A stretch of DNA of 36,291 bases from Bacillota bacterium (GTDB taxonomy: Bacteria; Bacillota; Dethiobacteria; DTU022). The notes under the pieces are model-generated. The model ran no database searches and was not told the DNA's origin. It saw nothing but the letters and a program-made list of their open reading frames with translations. The stretch covers positions 1 through 36,291 of the forward strand of contig JAGYMW010000019.1 in assembly GCA_018400435.1 (NCBI GenBank), given 5' to 3'. Below are positions 1 to 6,623 of the stretch, one piece after another. The translations under genes and the position numbers were made by a program. How positions within the stretch are numbered: position 1 is the stretch's first letter; the number at the start of each line of letters is the position of its first letter.

Positions 1-471
1 TTTAAAACATTATAATTTTTAAGATATAATATATAAAATAAATAGTCGCAATAGTCATGCCAAATAATTTTATTCGGATGCTTTTAATTATTGGCTAATT
101 TAAATGACTAAGCCAACTATCTTACATAACTAGATGTTAATTAAAACAATTTCGTTGTGAACTATAGATTTCAAAATGTAATTCATATTGTAAACCACGT
201 TTATCTCTGAGCCCACCTGCACAACCTCAAACCAAACTTAAAAGGACCCCTGAAATTATACATCATCGAAGCCCCTTTGTTCTGGCAGACATATGAGAAA
301 GACCTAACCTGCAACACATGGTTTAGAAATGTACTGCTCTCTTTCGGGTTGCAGGAGCTTTTTTGCCGATTGATTAAGTAATGCTCGGATGAAGCACCTC
401 CGTCTCATCTGGCAGGATTGACAACTCCAGTGACAATATGCCTTTTATAGCCCTGCCTACTGAGATGATAA
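1..471. other. AT-rich non-coding stretch
   Basis: No open reading frame with a credible ribosome site was found on either strand. The first 200 bases are very AT-rich. The only clear structure is the hairpin near its right end (see 308-362). The stretch lies downstream of the minus-strand ferredoxin gene, so it may hold that gene's 3' end and part of a neighbouring unit outside the window. Confidence 0.5.
308..362 (+). terminator. Possible plus-strand intrinsic terminator or small structured RNA
   Basis: CCTGCAAC (308-315) pairs perfectly with GTTGCAGG (348-355), and AGC plus six T follow on the plus strand. The 32-base loop contains a smaller ACAT/ATGT hairpin. The T run implies a plus-strand transcript, yet no plus-strand gene precedes it, so this could end a small RNA or an upstream unit. 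I could not match it to a known riboswitch class. Confidence 0.35.
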
Positions 472-654
472 TTACTCCTCTTCGATCAAATCGATGGCTC
501 CCCGGCTGCATACTTCATAGCATTCCCCACACTGCTGACATTTATCCTGATCAATATAATAAAGAGGATACCCTTTCACAATCGCTCCTGAAGGGCAAAC
601 AGTTATACAGGTATCGCAAAAAACACATTTATCATTGATAACATATTTAGTCAT
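472..654 (-). CDS. 2x[4Fe-4S] ferredoxin
   Basis: A 60-residue bacterial-type ferredoxin, a soluble cytoplasmic electron carrier. Two CxxCxxCxxxC cluster motifs are visible: Cys 10, 13, 16, 20 (followed by Pro 21) and Cys 39, 42, 45, 49. The second cluster lacks the usual proline after its last Cys and has Ser-Arg instead. The length fits the family, with an acidic tail. The ATG is preceded by AAGGAG at a normal distance, which fixes the start. It is separated by about 40 bases from the next minus-strand gene upstream (693-944), so co-transcription is possible. The redox partner cannot be named from context; a short cluster-binding protein of this kind could serve many oxidoreductases. Confidence 0.9.
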   Translation of the reverse strand: MTKYVINDKCVFCDTCITVCPSGAIVKGYPLYYIDQDKCQQCGECYEVCSRGAIDLIEEE

Positions 655-692
655 TTTGCTTCTCCTTCTATCACCTGCAGTAAAAATATTAT

Positions 693-944
693 TTAGTTTA
701 AATTACAATTGCATAGGTTGGAAATGCTTATCGACAGGGCATATTTAAAACCCTGTCGATTCATTTTAGAAGCAATCTCTTCAAGTAACGAAAATATTTT
801 ACTACTCTCACCGAATACAATTGTCGACATGGCTCCCGTTTCATATTGAAGATCGCTGGCAACTATAGTCTTGAGCACTTCCTTTACCTCTTCATTAACC
901 CCGGTTGTGGCAAGGGGGTAATAACTCAACTGGCAGGAAATCAT
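693..944 (-). CDS. YkoF/MTH1187-like thiamine-binding family protein
   Basis: An 83-residue protein resembling the single-domain thiamine-binding (YkoF/YqgV, formerly DUF77) family. The visible features are the N-terminal strand MISCQLSYYPL and the family-typical stretch YETGAMSTIVFGE near the middle, followed by a helix. The start is set at ATG 944 because GGAG lies just upstream and the codon overlaps the methyltransferase stop as ATGA. An in-frame start further upstream at 1016 would lie well inside the methyltransferase and has no ribosome site. Known members bind thiamine or precursors in the cytoplasm, but many have no proven role. The C-terminus is slightly short and ends in a CNCN run. 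Translational coupling suggests it works with the methyltransferase; what they share is unknown. Confidence 0.65.
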   Translation of the reverse strand: MISCQLSYYPLATTGVNEEVKEVLKTIVASDLQYETGAMSTIVFGESSKIFSLLEEIASKMNRQGFKYALSISISNLCNCNLN

Positions 945-1663
945 TGTTTTATCTCCCATAAGATACAGAAAAAGCCTCCTCTCACCCGACCGGCTAACCT
1001 CTTTTCCTCTTCCCATGAAATTTCATCCTCCGGAGCATCCGGAGGAATGAAAAGGCATTCTTGTGTGGCCACAAGGTTGGGACGATCAATTTTTTCAAGC
1101 TCTTCGGGGATCCGTAAAATGGCATGGTGAAAAACCGAGGTTTCACTTCTACTCTGCTCTCTGTACAATTCTCCCCAGGTAGAATCACGGTTAATGGTTC
1201 CAATTAAAATTTTACCACCTGGTTTGACAACTCTTTTCATCTCCCGGTAAGCCCTCGTAAGATCGGGTACGAATTCAACAGCAGCCATTGATATGACGCC
1301 GTCAAAAAAATCATCTTCAAATTTCAAATCTATAACATTCTGCCTGTAGAAAAGAATATCAAATCCCCTGGCCGATGCTTTACGACGGGCTTTCTCCAGC
1401 ATCGGTTCCGCTACATCAACCCCGGTCACCCGGCAGCCTTTTCCAGCCAGTTTAATGCTAAAATTACCTGTGCCACAACCAACATCGAGGATTTTCTCTT
1501 TGGTAGACGGCTGGAAAAGTTCAAAACCGGTTTTCGTCTCTATTTCATCTACAATATTCCCTTTTTTGGTGTTATACCAGCAGTCATAATTATCCGCCTC
1601 ATGCGAATTGAAAACCAGTCTGTCTTCCTTTTCTGAATACGATTGCCACTTCTCTTCAGACAT
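941..1663 (-). CDS. Class I SAM-dependent methyltransferase
   Basis: A 240-residue Methyltransf_11/25-type enzyme. Motif I is ILDVGCGTGNFSIKL (about residues 58-72), motif II is the VTGVDVAEPMLEKAR segment with the acidic residue that holds the SAM ribose, and the post-II region FDGVISMAAVEFVPD and REMKRVVKPGGKILIG are typical of small-molecule methyltransferases. No substrate-specific motif is visible. The final codon overlaps the start of the YkoF-like gene (ATGA), so the two are translationally coupled. The ribosome site is a modest AAGGTGAGG about 10-15 bases before the ATG. The 457 bases upstream are non-coding. The substrate cannot be deduced. Confidence 0.85.
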   Translation of the reverse strand: MSEEKWQSYSEKEDRLVFNSHEADNYDCWYNTKKGNIVDEIETKTGFELFQPSTKEKILDVGCGTGNFSIKLAGKGCRVTGVDVAEPMLEKARRKASARGFDILFYRQNVIDLKFEDDFFDGVISMAAVEFVPDLTRAYREMKRVVKPGGKILIGTINRDSTWGELYREQSRSETSVFHHAILRIPEELEKIDRPNLVATQECLFIPPDAPEDEISWEEEKRLAGRVRGGFFCILWEIKQ

Positions 1664-1923
1664 ACTGCTAAAACCTCACCTTCAATCATTGTCATGCATT
1701 CCGGGACAGCAAATCTGTTTATAGTTCAAATATTTAATAATATTTTTCTTTCCACCCTAAATTTATTACCATATCCTTTTTTAATCTTACTAAGTCAATC
1801 TGGATCTCATCATTAGTCCTAACACTTACCCCTGCGTCAAGGTTTGATAGCCTTTGGTTCTTTATTTACGGATTTTAATAAATACAACGATGGGAAAATG
1901 CCTTTAAATATTTTAAATATTTA

Positions 1924-1943
1924 TTCTTTTAACGTTAAAAGAA
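1924..1943. promoter_or_regulatory. 20-bp perfect palindrome, candidate operator
   Basis: TTCTTTTAACGTTAAAAGAA is identical to its own reverse complement. It lies about 120 bases upstream of the UspA -10 element and is flanked on the left by TTAAATATTTTAAATATTTA tracts. A perfect palindrome with no loop suits a dimeric repressor or activator better than an RNA hairpin. The binding protein is unknown. Confidence 0.4.
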
Positions 1944-2058
1944 GTGTTCAAGTTTTATTATAACCAATTAACCATACAAATCAAAATAGCAGTTAATCCC
2001 GGTTATGTTTTTTCTTGTTGATTATCATACAAAAGTCTTTAAATAATTATCAATATTG

Positions 2059-2067
2059 TGTTATAAT
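2059..2067 (+). promoter_or_regulatory. Extended -10 promoter of the UspA gene
   Basis: TGTTATAAT is a TGn-TATAAT extended -10 element about 54 bases before the UspA start codon. No convincing -35 hexamer lies 17 bases upstream, which is usual for extended -10 promoters. The same TGTTATAAT element recurs before the T-box and, on the minus strand, before the FmdB/pyrG unit. Confidence 0.6.
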
Positions 2068-2120
2068 AGCAGTAGAAAGTTAGTAAATACTAACATCATA
2101 TTTAAAAGGAGCGGCTCACA

Positions 2121-2579
2121 ATGAAAATTTTGGCTTGTACGGACGGTTCAGAAAACAGTCGGAAAGCCCTGGAAAAAGCTTCATTAATCGCCGCCGGATG
2201 TAATGTCAGTGAAGTAGCAGTAATTCATGTTTACCAGCCAACCTTTAATTTTTCCACCAGCTGGGAAGGCAGACAACGTACCCTCACGGAAGAAGAGATA
2301 GAAACCCTTCGTAAGCTGCACGCTGAAGAAAGAGAAGAAAGAAAAGAAATTATGAAAGATGCTGTAGATTTATGTAAGGGAAAGAACATTATCCCTTGCG
2401 AAATAATGAAAGAAGGTCCCGTCGCTCACACTATTGTCACGACAGCCCGTGAAGAAGGTTTTGACACCATCGTGATCGGCAGCAGGGGACTGGGTGGATT
2501 GAAAAAATTATTCCTGGGTAGTGTAAGCAGCGCTGTAGTTCAGGAAGCACAAGATTGTTCCGTGCTGGTCGTTAAATAA
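2121..2579 (+). CDS. Universal stress protein, UspA family
   Basis: A 152-residue single-domain UspA protein. The N-terminal MKILACTDGSENS strand-turn and the ATP-binding signature G120-x2-G123-x9-G133-S134, followed by VSSAVV and the terminal strand CSVLVVK, place it in the ATP-binding branch of the family. Residues 55-80 form a charged helical insert rich in Glu, Arg and Lys. AAAGGAGCGG sits eight bases before the ATG. It is a single-gene unit with its own promoter and ends before a long inverted repeat. Family members are cytoplasmic and help cells survive starvation or stress; the specific signal is unknown here. Confidence 0.92.
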   Translation: MKILACTDGSENSRKALEKASLIAAGCNVSEVAVIHVYQPTFNFSTSWEGRQRTLTEEEIETLRKLHAEEREERKEIMKDAVDLCKGKNIIPCEIMKEGPVAHTIVTTAREEGFDTIVIGSRGLGGLKKLFLGSVSSAVVQEAQDCSVLVVK

Positions 2580-2630
2580 GCTCAATAAACACAGGGAAAC
2601 GGTTCTTTCAGGAATAACGATCATTGCCTG

Positions 2631-2680
2631 ATTAACCAGAAAGGGCCGACCTTCAACAGGGCCGGCCCTTTCTGGTTAAT
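2631..2680. terminator. Long perfect inverted repeat, likely bidirectional terminator
   Basis: ATTAACCAGAAAGGGCCG (2631-2648) pairs perfectly over 18 bp with 2663-2680 around a 14-base loop. It sits between the convergent UspA and rhodanese genes. The AAAGGG/CCCTTT ends of the stem could serve both directions, but no long T run follows on either side. The inner GGCCGACC/GGCCGGCC sequence resembles that of the terminator at 4193-4228. Confidence 0.65.
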
Positions 2681-2697
2681 TGATCAAAACAGGTTTA

Positions 2698-3507
2698 TTA
2701 TTCGGTAACAAGGGGAAGTCCTTCTTTTTCAACCCAGCCATCACGAATACCAAACTGCACTGAATAAGCATCAAAACCGAGCAGGCGAAGGACACCTATT
2801 GTCTGACCGGCGGTCTGGCCGGAATAGCAACCCACGGCAATAGGCCGGGTGCTGGGCAAATCTTCGAGCAGATTGCCCACTTCGCTCCAGGGGCTATGCA
2901 CAGAACCGGCAATATGGCCTGCAGCATAGTCATCGGCGGAGCGGATATCGAGCACATAGAATGAATTGGGATTGGCTTCCAAAGCATCATTAAGCTCCGG
3001 ACCGGGAATAATATTGTTATCCGAAGCCACCGCAGCGAAGAATTCTTTGGCCGCTTCCCAGATGATCTCTTCTTTTTCATCTGCCGGTGAAGATCCACTG
3101 TCCAGGTCGCCTGCAGCATTCATACCCGTTTCATCCAGGGGTAATCCGGCCGCTTCGACCCAGCCCAGGCTGATCCCAGACTGCAACGATTTAACATTGT
3201 CAAATCCGGCCATTCTCAGAACTGCAACGGTCTGACCGGCGGTCTGACCTGAATAGCAAGTCACCACTACCGGCTTATTCTGGGGAATCCGATCCATTAT
3301 ATTCCCTACTTCAGCCCAGGCGCTGTGAACTGCACCGGGGATATGTCCTGCCTCAAAATCTTCCGCACTGCGGATATCCAGAATAAAAATGGAATTTGGA
3401 TTGCTATCCAGCATCTCCTTAACATCTGCCGGAGGCATTATGTTGTTATCTGTAGCTGTTTTAGCAAAATAATCTTTTGCCGCTTCCAGCAAAACTGCTC
3501 CGGCATC
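2698..3507 (-). repeat. Paralogous double-rhodanese block, copy 1
   Basis: This block encodes 269 residues from DAGAVLLEAAKDYF to GLPLVTE. It aligns without gaps over equal length to 4248-5057, and most residues are identical. Each block is itself an internal duplication of one rhodanese domain. Confidence 0.85.
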
Positions 3508-3693
3508 GAGAGCCTCTTCAGGCTCATCAGTTTCCTCCTCGGGTTCTTCCACCGCCTCTTCATCTGCCTGTTCTTCATCTACTACCTCTTCTTCCGGCGT
3601 TTCGACAGCTTCTTCGGTTTCACAGCCAACCAGGCCGAAAACCATAACCCCCATGAATAATACGACAAGCAACAAACTAAAAAGCTTCTTCAT
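2698..3693 (-). CDS. Double-rhodanese lipoprotein
   Basis: A 331-residue exported lipoprotein. It has a basic, hydrophobic signal segment (residues 1-23) with lipobox LVGC (Cys 24), a Glu-rich acidic linker (about 25-62) and two rhodanese domains (about 64-188 and 207-331). Each domain keeps the active-site loop, VTCYSGQT with Cys 146 and VGCYSGQT with Cys 289, and the DIRSAxDxxxGHIxG motif. Rhodaneses carry sulfane sulfur as a Cys persulfide, so it probably handles thiosulfate, polysulfide or sulfur outside the membrane. GGAGGT precedes the ATG, and a strong promoter lies at 3756-3784. Residues 63-331 closely match the C-terminal half of the nearby cytochrome fusion, showing duplication. The physiological sulfur substrate is inferred only. 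Confidence 0.9.
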   Translation of the reverse strand: MKKLFSLLLVVLFMGVMVFGLVGCETEEAVETPEEEVVDEEQADEEAVEEPEEETDEPEEALDAGAVLLEAAKDYFAKTATDNNIMPPADVKEMLDSNPNSIFILDIRSAEDFEAGHIPGAVHSAWAEVGNIMDRIPQNKPVVVTCYSGQTAGQTVAVLRMAGFDNVKSLQSGISLGWVEAAGLPLDETGMNAAGDLDSGSSPADEKEEIIWEAAKEFFAAVASDNNIIPGPELNDALEANPNSFYVLDIRSADDYAAGHIAGSVHSPWSEVGNLLEDLPSTRPIAVGCYSGQTAGQTIGVLRLLGFDAYSVQFGIRDGWVEKEGLPLVTE

Positions 3694-3755
3694 AATTTTA
3701 CCTCCTTTATTAATATATCTTCTTAAAAACAGGTATTTTTGTTTTTAGCTTGTGT

Positions 3756-3784
3756 ATTGTAACTCATTATTTATGAACTTTCAA
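3756..3784 (-). promoter_or_regulatory. Promoter of the rhodanese lipoprotein gene
   Basis: On the minus strand TTGAAA and TACAAT are separated by exactly 17 bases, a good sigma-A type promoter. It lies about 60 bases before the ATG of the double-rhodanese lipoprotein, so this gene can be expressed separately from the cytochrome. Confidence 0.75.
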
Positions 3785-3950
3785 GATATTATTTTACATA
3801 TATCCTTTTAATCTATTATTTTCAGCTCACTAATATCAAGTCACTTATGGTATCAGCTTATAATTATACATGTTATACCTGGAATTTTTTAAAAATAGGC
3901 AGCAATTCTTAAACATAACTGCTGCCATCCCTGATTATAAATTTATCCTG

Positions 3951-4169
3951 CTATCCCCTGGCCATCAGGGTCCCACATTTGGGGCATTTAATCTGATTGC
4001 ATGGTGTTCCTGCCTGATGAGCAATGCGGTGACCGCAGTTCGGGCATACACATTCACCACCCACGCCAAACCCGGCTCCGCCCATGCGGGCTCTTCCACC
4101 ACCCTGACCGAGGCCACGGCCTGTTCCCGGCCCTTCTCCCCTCGGTCCGCTACCATCTCCTCTGGGCAT
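3951..4169 (-). CDS. Small Gly/Arg-rich protein with C-terminal zinc ribbon
   Basis: A 72-residue protein. The N-terminal MPRGDGSGPRGEGPGTGRG is the low-complexity start typical of small proteins often found beside NifX/NifB-type iron-sulfur or redox genes in anaerobes. The C-terminus holds CPNCGH and CPKCG, two CxxC knuckles of a rubredoxin-like zinc ribbon, plus two further cysteines. Function is not known. The start is placed at ATG 4169 because GGAGGT lies seven bases upstream; an in-frame GTG at 4178 falls within the ribosome site. It follows the cytochrome gene in the same direction, directly after a terminator. Confidence 0.75.
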   Translation of the reverse strand: MPRGDGSGPRGEGPGTGRGLGQGGGRARMGGAGFGVGGECVCPNCGHRIAHQAGTPCNQIKCPKCGTLMARG

Positions 4170-4192
4170 TATAATCACCTCCTCTTCAGGAT

Positions 4193-4228
4193 AAAAAGGC
4201 CGACCCCTTGTAAGGCCGGCCCCTTTTT
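4193..4228 (-). terminator. Intrinsic terminator after the cytochrome gene
   Basis: On the minus strand AAAAAGG pairs with CCTTTTT and CCGGCC with GGTCGG, with a two-base bulge and an eight-base loop, ending in a T run. It follows the stop codon of the cytochrome-rhodanese gene by about 20 bases and precedes the zinc-ribbon gene, so transcription should mostly stop here. Confidence 0.75.
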
Positions 4229-4247
4229 ATTAACTTGCCAAATATTA

Positions 4248-5057
4248 TTATTCAGTAACAAGAGGAAGTCCATCTTTTCCAATCCATCCGTTACTTATGC
4301 CAGACTGCACGGAATAAGCGTCAAAACCGAGCAAATGAAGAACGCCTATCGTCTGACCGGCAGTCTGACCGGAATAGCAACCCACAACGATGGGCTTGGC
4401 ACCGGGTAAATCTTCCAGCAGGTTGCCCATTTCAGCCCAGGCGCTGTGAATAGCACCAGCAATATGACCCTCAGCATAATCTTCGGCCGAACGGATGTCG
4501 ATTACATAGAAGGCATTTGGATTGGATTCCAGTGCTCCATGTAACTCCGGACCGGGAATTATATTATTACCTGAAGCCACAGCGGCAAAAAATTCTTTGG
4601 CCGTTTCCCAGATAATTTCTTCTTTTCCATCAGCCGGTGATGAAACACTGTCCAGGTCGGCAGCAGCGTTCATGCCAGTTTCATCCAAAGGCAGACCGGC
4701 CGATTCTAACCAGCCCAGGCTGATTCCCGACTGAATGGATTTGACATTTTCAAACCCGGCCATCCTCAGAACGGCAACTGTCTGAGCAGCGGTCTGACCA
4801 GAATAACAGCCAACCACTACCGGTTTGGTTCGGGGAATGCGGTCCATGATGTTACCCACTTCAGCCCAGGCACTGTGAACAGCACCGGGAATATGCCCCG
4901 CTTCAAAATCTTCTGCACTGCGGATATCCAGCACAAAAATGGAATTCGGGTTACTATCCAGCATCGCTTTAACATCTGCCGGAGGAATAATATTATTATC
5001 TGTAGCTACTTTGACAAAATAATCTTTTGCAGCTTCCAGCAATACTTCCCCGGCGTC
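4248..5057 (-). repeat. Paralogous double-rhodanese block, copy 2 (inside the cytochrome fusion)
   Basis: The last 269 codons of the cytochrome fusion match 2698-3507 in order and length. Active-site loops VGCYSGQTAAQT and VGCYSGQTAGQT are intact. The block appears to have been joined to, or copied from, a free-standing double rhodanese. Confidence 0.85.
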
Positions 5058-6431
5058 GATAGCCTCTCCCGACTCTTTGTCTTCTTGATCCGCCTCTTCA
5101 CCCGACGGTTCTTCCTGAACTATTTCTCTCAACACATCCACCTGTGGTATCGATCTGACAACCAGGTTCAGATTGGCCTTGCTGTCATTTTCTACTAAAT
5201 CGCTTTCCGCCAGGAAGAGGTATTCGTTACCGTGACAGGCTTCGCAGCTTTCGTTCTGCATGGTCAACCGCTGGACATTATGCATTGACGAATATTTCCA
5301 GTTAGGAATTTCGTCATAATTTTGCAGTTCACCATCAATTGCAGCCAGCGTATCCGGAGCTGTTGGAACATGACGCAGGGAAATATATTCATACGGACGT
5401 TCTTCGGTCCGATCGGGGTTCAACCCGATTTTAAACATAATCCTTTCATTGCCTGTGGTACTGGCTAGAGCTCCATCTTCAGTCATCATTACGTGGCAAT
5501 CATAGCAATTGTTATTAGCAGAACCATGGCAGACCTGGCAGTTCATTGTATCTTCAGAATGGGCTTTGTGAGCCAGAACATCGCTCTCTTCATAAACATT
5601 GCCATGGCAATCAGAGCAACTGGGCAAATCAGCTTCAAAGCGGTTATTTTCCGGCTCCCCGCTGCCGTGGAAGTTACTCTGGTCATGACAGTCGGTGCAG
5701 GTCATTCCCGCATCGAAATGAACATCCGATGTGTAGCCAACCAAACCCATAAATTCACCGGCTACACGGGCACCGTGGCATCCGTAGCATGTCTCTTCAA
5801 CCGGCGGGTTCTCGGCAAACATGTGCTCAGAATGAAGTCCCCCGGTGTAAACCTGCGGCCTGCTGACATGGCATGAGCCACATCCCGAATGGCAGTGAGA
5901 GCAGTTGTCATCAAAGGCATACTGATATGGGCTTCCTTCCTCCATAGTAGAACCGGTGTAGGTAAAGGCTTCCAGCCCCTCCCTCATGCCCTGGACTGTA
6001 TAATGGATAGACCCGGCAAAAGTAGCACCCTGTTCTTCGTGGCAGGTCGCGCAAAGAGCTCCCCCTCCCTCCGCGGAAGGTTGAGTAATCAACCCCTGGT
6101 GAGCTTCCTCCTTGTTGGTAACATTCTGTCCGCTGTGGCAGGTAATGCAACCAAGTTCGCCGTGGGCAGTTTCAACAAAATCAGGATTAACATAGAACAG
6201 TTCCTGACCCCCCAACTGGGGTCCGGCGACACCTCAACCGGCACCAGCAGATGCTTCAGGAATTTCGTACATCGATTCCATTGTTCCAGCATCCAGGTGA
6301 CAAGCCATGCAACCATCACTGGGTGTGGCTCCAAGAGCCGGAGCTGTATTAACATACCAGAGTACTGCTGCAAAAACTAAGACCACTGATGAAACCAAAA
6401 ATATTAATGATTCCTTTCTACGTTTTGCCAA
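4248..6431 (-). CDS. Undecahaem cytochrome c fused to two rhodanese domains, with an in-frame UGA
   Basis: Read as one frame this encodes 727 residues. An N-terminal membrane anchor (about 9-27) leads to CMACH (41-45). After a UGA at codon 66, ten more CxxCH haem sites follow (CITCH, CATCH, CSHCH, CGSCH, CYGCH, CTDCH, CSDCH, CQVCH, CYDCH, CEACH). From about residue 459 come two rhodanese domains with Cys 542 and Cys 685. The start is TTG 6431, six bases after GGAGGT. The part after the UGA has no signal sequence or ribosome site, so it makes sense only if the UGA is read through or is an error; otherwise the gene is broken. The frame is otherwise open with all motifs intact. It lies downstream of the ccm operon with its own promoter. 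Electron transfer to or from sulfur compounds is inferred from the fusion. Confidence 0.75.
6203..6236 (-). promoter_or_regulatory. In-frame UGA with SECIS-like hairpin
   Basis: The UGA is at 6236-6234. Sixteen bases later comes the six-base loop AGUUGG, closed by GACCCC/GGGGUC (6223-6218 with 6211-6206) and extended by CC/GG beyond one G-A mismatch. A stem with a loop 16-37 bases after UGA and a G in the first two loop positions is what published bacterial SECIS models require. The match is necessary but weakly specific, because G+C-rich stems occur by chance. Confidence 0.4.
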
Positions 6432-6538
6432 AACCCCACCTCCTCATGCTGTTTAAACGATACTACCATATTTTACATATGCCAGATTTAATTACACCTT
6501 ATAACTTACAATAAGATTCTTATTCATAACCGGTTTTT

Positions 6539-6547
6539 ATTATATCA
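6539..6547 (-). promoter_or_regulatory. Extended -10 promoter of the cytochrome gene
   Basis: On the minus strand TGATATAAT is a TGn extended -10 element about 108 bases before the TTG start of the cytochrome. No clear -35 is seen. It allows expression apart from the upstream ccm operon. Confidence 0.55.
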
Positions 6548-6623
6548 TAATCATGCCGGAGAGGCTATAAAAATGGTTATTAAAATTTCAAAGATAATAG
6601 GATATTTAATCCGTTTGATTCCC

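Larger units (their letters stand above)
1664..2120. other. 457-base non-coding region between divergent genes
   Basis: This AT-rich region separates the divergent methyltransferase and UspA genes. It contains a 20-bp perfect palindrome (1924-1943), several TTTAAATATTT-like tracts around 1908-1922, and an extended -10 element at 2059-2067 for the UspA gene. I found no coding sequence in it. Confidence 0.6.

Noticed and set aside
5493-5876. Plus-strand open frame opposite the cytochrome
   Set aside because: It lies entirely antisense to CxxCH-rich coding sequence and has no ribosome site. Similar antisense frames across the window were dismissed for the same reason.
6213-6215. TTG codon as an independent start for the ten-haem cytochrome
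   Set aside because: No ribosome site precedes it and the product would lack a signal sequence, so haem attachment outside the membrane would be impossible.
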